From Benincasa hispida (taxonomy: Eukaryota; Streptophyta; Magnoliopsida; Cucurbitales; Cucurbitaceae): DNA of 64,000 nt. Both the position numbers and the translations under genes were made by a program. The DNA lies in contig NC_052350.1 of NCBI RefSeq assembly GCF_009727055.1, forward strand, positions 37,450,649 to 37,514,648, given 5' to 3'. Positions 11,813 to 21,100 of the stretch are shown one piece after another. The notes under the pieces were generated by a model. That model had not been told where the DNA came from. It did not search any database and saw nothing but the letters and a program-made list of their open reading frames with translations. Within the stretch, counting starts at the first letter, position 1. Every line of letters begins with the position of its first letter.

Positions 11813-11819
11813 TATATAA
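11813..11819 (+). promoter_or_regulatory. Probable TATA box of the ALMT gene
   Basis: TATATAA in the context 'ccctatataaccaa', 78 bp upstream of the start codon. Transcription would be expected about 30 bp downstream (near 11845), giving a 5' leader of about 50 nt that lacks an upstream ATG. Confidence 0.6.
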
Positions 11820-11896
11820 CCAAAAAAGAGAATCTAATCAAACCCCACTTCCAAATCACTAAAACTACATATCTCTCTATTTCTTTCTGTAAGATA

Positions 11897-12170
11897 ATGG
11901 TAAAGGGATCTGAAGAGATATTAACCAATGATCACCATGGTTGCTTCAAGGGAAAAGCTTGGAACTTGGAAGAAAAAGTGGTTGAATTAGCAAACAAGAC
12001 AAAGAAAGTGGGCAGAGATGATCCTAGAAGAATAGTTCACTCTTTAAAGGTTGGATTAGCGACCGCAATGGTGTCGTCATTTTACTATTGTGAACCTCTC
12101 TACGATAGCTTTGGCGCATCGTCGATATGGGCTGTCATCACCGTTATTGTCGTCTTCGAGTTTTCTGTAG
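11897..12170 (+). CDS. ALMT: ALMT exon 1
   Basis: Codes residues 1-91 plus the first base of a glycine codon: the cytosolic N-terminus, then [13 protein letters not shown] leading into the first membrane segment and [17 protein letters not shown] as the second. Donor site TAG|GTAAGT at 12171 is a strong match. Confidence 0.92.
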
Positions 12171-15100
12171 GTAAGTTGTCATGTTGAGTTCGTAGAGTTT
12201 AAGTTTCGAAAATAAGAAAAAATAGTTGAATTAAAAAAATTAATTGATTTCTTAAGCTCTGTTTTTGTAATCAAATTAAGATTTTTATTAAATACTACTT
12301 CTATTTATTCTTCTTCTTTGTTTTGTTATCTACTTTCTAATCATGTTTTAAATTTTAAAATAGGTGACTTTTAAAGTGGTTTTTTAGGGGGAAAAATGGT
12401 TAAGAATATTCAAAGGTTATTTAAAAAGTTCATATACCACTGTAAAGAAACTGGGAGAGAACAAGTATAATTTTAAAAAATCAAAGGAACTTTATAGTTC
12501 CAAAGTTTTGTTTTAATAAATGTTTGAAGTTCTAATATTGTGTATTTAAGAAGTCTATATTACTGACCGGTCCATATTACTCTCTGTCTTACGTATCACT
12601 GCAGTAATCTAATATAATTATTAAATAATATAATAGAGAAGACTCAAACCAAGAATATAAACTCAAGGTCTAATTATTAATTTTTTTAAATATACAAAAT
12701 TCAAGTAGATGCCGAACCTAATAAGGCTTTGTTTGGATTAACTTGAAAAAAAAAATTTCAAACAACTCATTTTTATTTAAATATGTTTGTTAAAATACAC
12801 TTAAAAAATTATTTTGAGTAGTTGTCAAACGCTCTAATTTCTTTTAAAATAACTTATTTTTTAAATTAAACATTTGAAAATGTCTTCAAACACATCCTAC
12901 GTAATCTATAAAACCTATTGGTCACTTCGGAAAAGTAATATATCAAAATTAAATATAAATAATATGTCAAAAAGTAAAGAGAAGAAACTTATAAATACTA
13001 CTTTTTAGTTCTACATAGAATTTTGCTCGTTTATTACCTACTAGATCTTACAAAATAACAATAATATATTTTTGTGAAGAAATGAAACATAATTTTTAAA
13101 AACAAAAAATAAAAAGCAAAATAGGTTATCAAACGGATCTTATGTTCTCGAGTGTGTTAATCGGTTTTTGAATGACAGGAGCAACGCTCGGAAAAGGGTT
13201 GAATAGAGGAATAGCGACGTTAGTAGCGGGAGCTCTAGGGTTTGGAGCTCATTACATTGCAAGTATTTCTGGAAAGATTGGCCATCCTATATTGCTTGGG
13301 TTCTTTGTATCCATAATAAGTAATTAACATATAAACCAAGTTATTTCAAACTTTCAACCTCCTTAGATTTGACAAAAGAGATGAAATGTTTAATTGTTTT
13401 TGTAATTCAGGTGCAATAGCAACATATCTTAGATTCTTTCCCAAGTTGAAGGCCAGATATGATTATGGGCTTTTGATATTCATCTTGACATTTGATATGG
13501 TGGCTGTGTCTGGTTATAGAGATGATGAGATATTGAAACTTGCTTGGCATAGGCTTGCAAACATTCTCATGGGTGGTTTTATTGCAGTGGTTGTTTGCAT
13601 CTTTGTTAGGCCTGTTTGGGCTGGTGCTGATCTTCACCAATTGGTTTCTACCGACATTGAAAACCTTGGGAGTTTCTTTGAAGGTGATAATCTTGATCTT
13701 TACCAGAAAAAAAAAAATTGTATCGATGTGATTTTATGAGAGATATATTATTTTGTAGAATGAGAAGTACAGTACACTATATAAAGTTAGATAATCTATG
13801 AGAGAAAAATAAAAAAATTTAAGTAAAATTGTACTTTCAATTCTTGAAGTTCAACTTATGTTATATTTAGACCTCGGAGTTTTCAAACTCGACATTTTAG
13901 CTCCTAAGGTTTGAGATAATCTTCTTTTTAATCCCTACCATTATCACTTTTTGTCCGTCATCTATTCTAGATCCTTACCATCCATTATCATTGTGGTTGC
14001 CACTTTTGTTCTTCTTTTCTCTCCTTCTTTTTTCTCTTCTTCTCTTTCTCCTTTCATTCCTTTCTTCCCTTATCCAAATATTCAGGAAAAGAAAAGGACA
14101 GATAAGATATCGGAGAAGGGAAGGGGAAAGAAGAAAAAGAAAAAAAAAGAGAGAGAAGAAGAAAGAAGAAGCGTCGTCCACGACGGGTGGCAATGACCAT
14201 GAATTGGATGAAGAATAATATTACGTACCATATAGGTATTATAGGCTAATTTATAATTCACATAATATGTATATAATACGAAAGAAGAAAGTGGAACGTG
14301 GAGGGAGAAAGAATATGAAGAGATGGAATAATAAAAAAGAAAAAGGTCTTTCTTTAAATTTTTATTTTAAAATAATAATGAAAATATAATTTGTCACCTC
14401 AAAAACTTAAGCATATAAAATTATTATATTAGCCAGCTTAAAAATAATTAAACAAAAATGTCCAATCAACTATATCTAACACAAAAGTTAAACAATACCA
14501 AAAGTGTTGATGGTTGGAACGAATATGTTGATGGTTGGAACCAATGTTGGATTTGAAAATTTAAGGATAGAAATGCAATTTACGTCAAACATGAAGGACC
14601 AGAAGTATAGATTTTTTTTTTTTTTTATAAAAAGAAAAAAAGAAAATATTATTGATTAAATAGTTATAACAAGCAACGGCATTGTATCGATCAGGTTTAC
14701 AATAATTTTTTGTGTGATTTTGAACTTTGTGTTTGTTAATATATCCAACTGGCAGGTTTTGGAGTTGAGTATTTTGGAGCATCAGAAGGAGAGTCTATTT
14801 GGGGAGGAGATGTACTCAAGTATAAGGCTGTCCTTTCTTCTAAACAAAATGAGGAAGCTTTGGTTAGTCATATATATCTTTATATTTCTATTTTAATCAT
14901 AATCTATATTATTAAGATTCATTCAAATTTTGTGCATTCTTAAAAGTTTTAAATTTAGTTTAAAATACTACTTTGATATTATTAATGTCAAATTTTCACC
15001 AAACTAGCGTACCTGATCTCTATGGGGCAAGTATGGTAAATTTGTATTTTAGGTAAAGATAGCTCGCCTACAAGAAAAGAGAAATATGAACACTGGTATT

Positions 15101-18100
15101 GTGTGAGCCACAACCATTCCAATGCTTTAGTCAGAAGATTGGAAAGAGAAGAGAGTACTTGGTACTGGATGGAGAACATACTTGTCCATTTACGTTTTTC
15201 TTTGCCTTATTTATAGGCTTTGATCCTTCTCCTATTCCTTATCTGACTAGTGTTCTTTACTGGGCCGACTGTTCATGGATTTCCTTTCGATCGAGGCCGA
15301 CCAGCCCTACATTCTAACCTAGCACTTTTAGGTTTTCATCCCTTTTTGTCTAAGATTATGTCGGGCTCATCGTTCCTAGGCCATTATTGATGGGCTTGGC
15401 TGAGGCCAACTAGGCTCATTTCTCTTTTGGGCTTACTCTTTCTCTCTTTCGTTTGTTGTTCATTAACCATTTCTTCCTTGAATCTAGAATCCACCTACAA
15501 CATTAGCCCCCACTCCCACGGTAGGGTTCTGGTTTCTCAAACTTTTTTTATCGCATATTTTAATTCTCGAAACCTATCTTAGGAGTACAATCTCCCCTTC
15601 AAACTCTAAGCCACCCTGTCGCAAAACTTAACTCTAACTTGCTAGGAGCTATTGGGCCTATCAAGCCAAAACCATTTGAGGTCCAATCGATTTTCCAATG
15701 CGCTTCTCCATCTCATGACGAACCTATGCACCGGCTTATTACTCATCTGATCCTAAGTGGTCCATGGATTAGGAGTTGACCTGAAATACAACCCAATTAA
15801 ATTCTAGCTTACTATCATTCCCTTTTTTTGGTCATAGCTTGCTAAATATCATAATCGGCCCTTGGATCGAGGCCAATCAAGCCATTATTTTCTTGATTGT
15901 AGCCATGTTGATTCATTACGTGGCTCTTCCTTCACCCAGTTATTATTGTATGATTTAGGTTCTTTCTTATGCCAATTTTTCTTGTAGTTTCATCTCTCAA
16001 GTGTCACTTTGTTCGTCTACGCTAACCACGTAGCTTCCACTTGCCATTCTTCTAGGGTCATTCTCGGCCGAGGCCAAGGTCGAGCGTGTTTTTTTTAGCT
16101 CAGAATGTCAAGTTAGAAACTTTCTACTGCTTAATCCTGACCTTAGCTAGGGCTAAGCATGCTGACTCAAGCCAGGATTTGGGCAAGCCCACTTTCCAGG
16201 CTATTCTTGATTTAAATTCTTGTTCTTTCCTTAGAATAATGTACAAAGATAAGACAAATTACTTATAACAACTTGTTCGATAGCCATTTTATTTACACTT
16301 GTAGACATCTTTATGATAATAAATTTTCAGGTGCTTGACATTCCACGGATGAGGGAGAGCCTTTTTGTCCTGTTCTGAAAATGTGTATGTGTCGGGTCTA
16401 ACCACTTTAATCACTTGATACGGTCCATCCCATGTTAACCCAAACGCTTCTATCATTTGAATCTTGGGTGTTCTACATCACTTTCTTGAATACTAGATCT
16501 CCTTTGTTAAAGCCTCACACTCTCACTGTGGTGTTGTAGTATCTAGTGATCCTATTTTTCTACTCTACTACATATAAATGTGCTATCTCGTGGCACTCTT
16601 CCACTAGGTCTAAGCTTAACCTCATTGAAGTTTCATTTCCTTGAGGATCAAACTACTCTACTCTTGCTGATGGTATTCCAATCTCTACCTGTATAATTTC
16701 TTGTTGTCGTTTGTTATGCCCGCAGTATGCTTGGTAGTTCTTCCACCCATAATTCTTTTAATCTTTAAGTTTTGCCTTTACTTTGTTTAATTGTTTTATT
16801 TACCACTTCTACCTGTCCATTTGCTTAGGGAGGAGCTGAGGAGGAACATCGATATGTGATGTTGAGATATGAGCAAAATATTCTAAATTTGACTTATCAA
16901 ATTATTCTCCGTTGTTCATAATAATTGTGTTGGGGATTCCAAATCGACACACAAGGTTTCTCCAAATAAAATTTATAGCATTCTTTCTGTTATAGCTACA
17001 AATGCTCCAGCCTTAGCCCACCTTGTAAAGTAATCTATTGCTACCACGACAAACATTGTTTGCTCTTTACCTTAAGGGAGTGACTCAATAATGTCTATTC
17101 CCCATTGTACAAAAGACCAAGGACTTACAATATTAGTTAATGGTTCAGGTGGTTTCCTTAGGATTCATGTGTACCGCTGGTATTGGTCACATGTTCTCAT
17201 GAAGTCTTATGCATCTCGGAGCATGGTTGGCCAATAATATCCCTATGTAACAATTTTGTAGCATAGGGATCTTGCTCCAAAATATGTCACATATCCCTTT
17301 GTGAATTTCTCTCATCATATGTTCTACCTCACTAGGTATAGGGCATTTTAGCATAAGCAATGAATAACGTCGTTTATAGAGCCTGTTTTCCCTTAGAATG
17401 TAATATGATGCTCACCTCTCGTCAATCGCTTGACCTCTGCTTTTTCTAAAAGTAACTCTCCATTTTTCAAATATTTGATTATCAGATCCACTCAAGTTAG
17501 ACTTTTTTTAGTTTTATTATCATTTCATTCTTCAGCCCATAAGGTCGGCCTCGAACCTGGCTTCATAGTCACATACACGGAGAAATCTGGCCCTTCAATA
17601 TCCATAGCCTCAGCTTCGGCCTCCTCCTTAGTAAGGTTGGCCCCGAACTTGGATTTAACAGCCACAGACTCGAAGAAATCTATCTCTTCAATATCAAAAG
17701 CCTTAGCCTTAGCCTCGTCCCTAGTAGGATCGAACTCGAACTTAGTTTTAGCAGCCTCAGATTTGGAGAATTCTAGCTCTCCAATATCTATAATATCTTT
17801 CTTGTGTATACTGGGCTAGAGCAAGATTTTTTATTAGGACTATTATGTTAAATTCTATCTCATATGCTACTGCTAACCATGCTAATGAATCTATTTGCAT
17901 ACGACCTTGGAACGTGCTTGATCTTATATTTTGGGAATGAAGAAAGTAACTCCTTAACCTTGGTCAAATAAGTTTCCATCCTTTGTTCTTTGGCTTGATA
18001 CTCTACTATTACTTGGTTTACCACTAATTGTGAATCATCCAAAACTAGAAAGTTAGAAATACCTGTCCCTTTAGCAACTTTTAATCATGCAATGAGTACT

Positions 18101-21100
18101 TCATGCCCAAAAATTGAATCTAAGGGCATATTCTTATCGTTTACCTTCAAAGTATTCCACCAAAATTCCCATACCACACCTTTTCATGTTGGATGATCCA
18201 TCAATAAAAAGTGTCCAATGAGGGTCTAAGCCCATCAAATGTAATGAATAGACCTCAGTCCTCGCTCTCACATGGTCGACCTCAGTCTTAGTCTCAGCTT
18301 CGGCAATAGCCAATGTAAATTTTGCCAAAAAGTTTGCCACTGCTTGTCCAATTATTGAAATCCTTGGCTTATACTGAATATCTTGTTCGTTCAATTCTAT
18401 TGCCCATTTCATTAATTTCCCTAACATCTTGGGTTTTTGTAATACTTGGCTTAAGGGAAAGTTAGTTCAAATCGTAATTTTATGGGTTTGAAAGTAGGGG
18501 CGTAGCCTATATGTCGATACGATTAATGCAAGCACAAGCTTTTCTACCCATGGATATCTAGTTTTAGCACCCACCATTGTCTTACTTGTATAGTAAATCG
18601 GGCATTGATTCCCATTTTTCTCCTTGATCGGAACTAGGCTCACTATTGTATCCGATGTTGCTAAATATAGAAATAGTTCGTCCTGGAATGGCTTGGCAAA
18701 TGGAACTTTACTTAAGCATGCCTTCAGTTCTTAAAAGGCTTTATCACATTCTTTTATTCATTCGAAGTGGGATCTCTTCTTTAAAATCTTAAAAAAATGG
18801 TAGACACCTATCGATTGCTTTGTTGAGAAATCTATTTAGGGTTGTTATCTTGCCATTAAGATCTTGAAGTTGCTTGAGATTTCTTGGAGCAAACATGTCA
18901 AGGATTGCTTGAATTTTGTTCGGATTGGCTTTTATCCCCTTTTAATGAACCATAAAGCCCAAAAACTTCCCCGATATTACCCCAAAATTACATTTGGTAG
19001 TGTTTAATTTAATATTATACTTGAAAAGGATCTAGAATGCTTCTTCAAGGTCAGCCTCATGTTGTCTAGCTTTAATACTCTTTACGTATACTTCCATGTT
19101 TTTTTTCCAATAAGCGGAGCAAACATGTTATTTACCAATCTTTGATAGGTAGCTCCTGCATTCTTCAACTAGAATGGCATGTCCATGTAGCAATATGTAC
19201 ATTTATTGGTAGTGCAGAAAGTGTTCTCTTGGTCTGGTTCATTCATCTTAATCTAGTTGTACCCTAAATGTGCATCCATGAAACTCAACATCTTGTTGTC
19301 AGTTGTTGCATCTACTAACTAATCTATCATAGAAAGAGGAAAACTACCCTTTAGATAAGCTTTATTGAGATCGATGAATTCTATACACATTCGCCATTTA
19401 CCATTCGCTTTTTTTTTAACTAAAATTACAGTAGATAACCATTGAGGATAATGAACCTCTCCAATGAGTTTGGCTTTCAACAAATCATCTACCTGACTTG
19501 CTATGATTTCATTCTGCTCTTGATTAAACATTCGCCACTTTTTCTTTACTAGTTTGAAATCTCTATCCACATCAAGGCGATGTACTATTATGCTGGGATA
19601 AATTTCAAATATATTCTCGGTTACCAAGAAAATATATCCGCATTCTACCTAAAAAAATCTAATCAAGCCCTCTCTTTGCTCTGCTTCTATTCTAGTTCCA
19701 ATATTTACCCTCTTATCCTCTGTAATGAGTGAGATTAATACCAAAATTTCTACTAGCTAGCTTCCTTGGTTGGCCTTGGCATCGGCCTCGGTCTCTCCCC
19801 TTTGGTTGGGGATTTGATCATTCCTTTTTTCTTTTAGGGATTTTAGATTTTCTTCCAATCTAGATCTTCGCCTCTTAAAATTCCTTAGGTCGGCCTCGGA
19901 CGGTCTCCCTAGCACGTTGGGAAATAAGTTGTTTCTTTTGTCTATAAAGGAATCAAGAATCCCTTTCGATTTGTGTTCTGATTTCTTAAAAATCTAATGG
20001 TCAGCCTCAGCCAAAAAATATGTTTTGGCCTTACTTTGTTCCCTTCACTGTCTTCCTTGTCCGCTGCTTCAACAAATAGCTTCAAAACCTTTAATTTCTC
20101 TTATTTGGGATCATGGGGATCTAATTCAACCACCCTCTATCCTTGGGCTTTAAATATCTCCTCAGATCAACCCTCATTTGGTCGAGCCAAGGAGACTCTT
20201 CCCCTTGGATACCTAATAGGTGACGATCTTGATCGATACCTTCTTTTTTCTTTCCCGAGTTGATGCTCGAGTTGAGGCCAAGGAACTTCTTCCTTTCGAA
20301 CTTGCCCATGTCGGTATTCTTGGTCAGATTCGTCTCCGTCAAAATTCATGTTTATGAACCTTTGACTCATTATAAAAAATTCTTTTAAGCATGTTCTTGA
20401 GTATTCTTCCCCATAGACGGGGCCAACTATTGATATTAAATTTTGACCAAGATAGCTTACTTGATCTCCACGGGACAACAATGGTAAATTTGTATTTTAG
20501 GGAAAGAGAGCTCACCTGCAAGCAAAGAGAAACCTGGACCGATGTAGTTTAAGCCATAGCCACTCTGATGCTTAAGTCAAAAGGTTGGAAGGAGAAGAGA
20601 GTATTTGATACTGGTTGGAGAACATTCTTATCTATTTACATTCTTCTTTGCCATAATTGTAGGTTTTGATCCTTTTTCTATTCTTTATCTGACTAGGTTT
20701 TTCACTGGGCCGATTGTTCATGGATTCCCTTTGGACCGAGGCCGACCAGTTCTATATTCTTATCTAGTGTTTTTACGGTTTCATTTCTTTTTGGCTAAGT
20801 TTATATTGGGCTCATCGTTCCTGGGCCATTATTGATGGGCTCGCCCTCGGCTTGATTGAGACCGACAAGGCCCATCTCTCTTTTGGGCTTGCTCTTCTCT
20901 CATTCATTTGTTGTTCGTTGACCATTTTACCATTGATTCAAGAATCCACCCACAACAGATATCTACACTCTTTAGATTTTATTTTCGTTTATGACTTTCA
21001 AATGTTCAATTTTAGGCCTGTTCATTCAATATAACTCTTAATACAGTCCCTTTTGATAGTTTATTGTTTTTTAAAAAAGAAATTGAAACTTAATTTTGAA

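Larger units (their letters stand above)
14980..20957 (-). mobile_element. Full-length but decayed Ty3/gypsy LTR retrotransposon (Tat/Retand-like) in ALMT intron 4
   Basis: Two LTRs (14980-15502, 523 bp; 20428-20957, 530 bp) flank a 4.9-kb interior, and the pentamer GATAT lies on both outer sides (14975-14979, 20958-20962). Minus-strand order is primer site, RT, RNase H, a second (archaeal-type) RNase H, integrase, polypurine tract. A reverse-transcribed element with RT before integrase is Ty3/gypsy; the extra RNase H before integrase is the mark of the Tat/Retand branch. No gag or protease was recognised, and the space between primer site and RT (about 0.75 kb) is too small for both. Frames are broken by many stops. 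Confidence 0.88.

Noticed and set aside
13951..14218. Overlapping small frames on both strands in ALMT intron 3
   Set aside because: They arise from the pyrimidine and purine tracts inside an intron.
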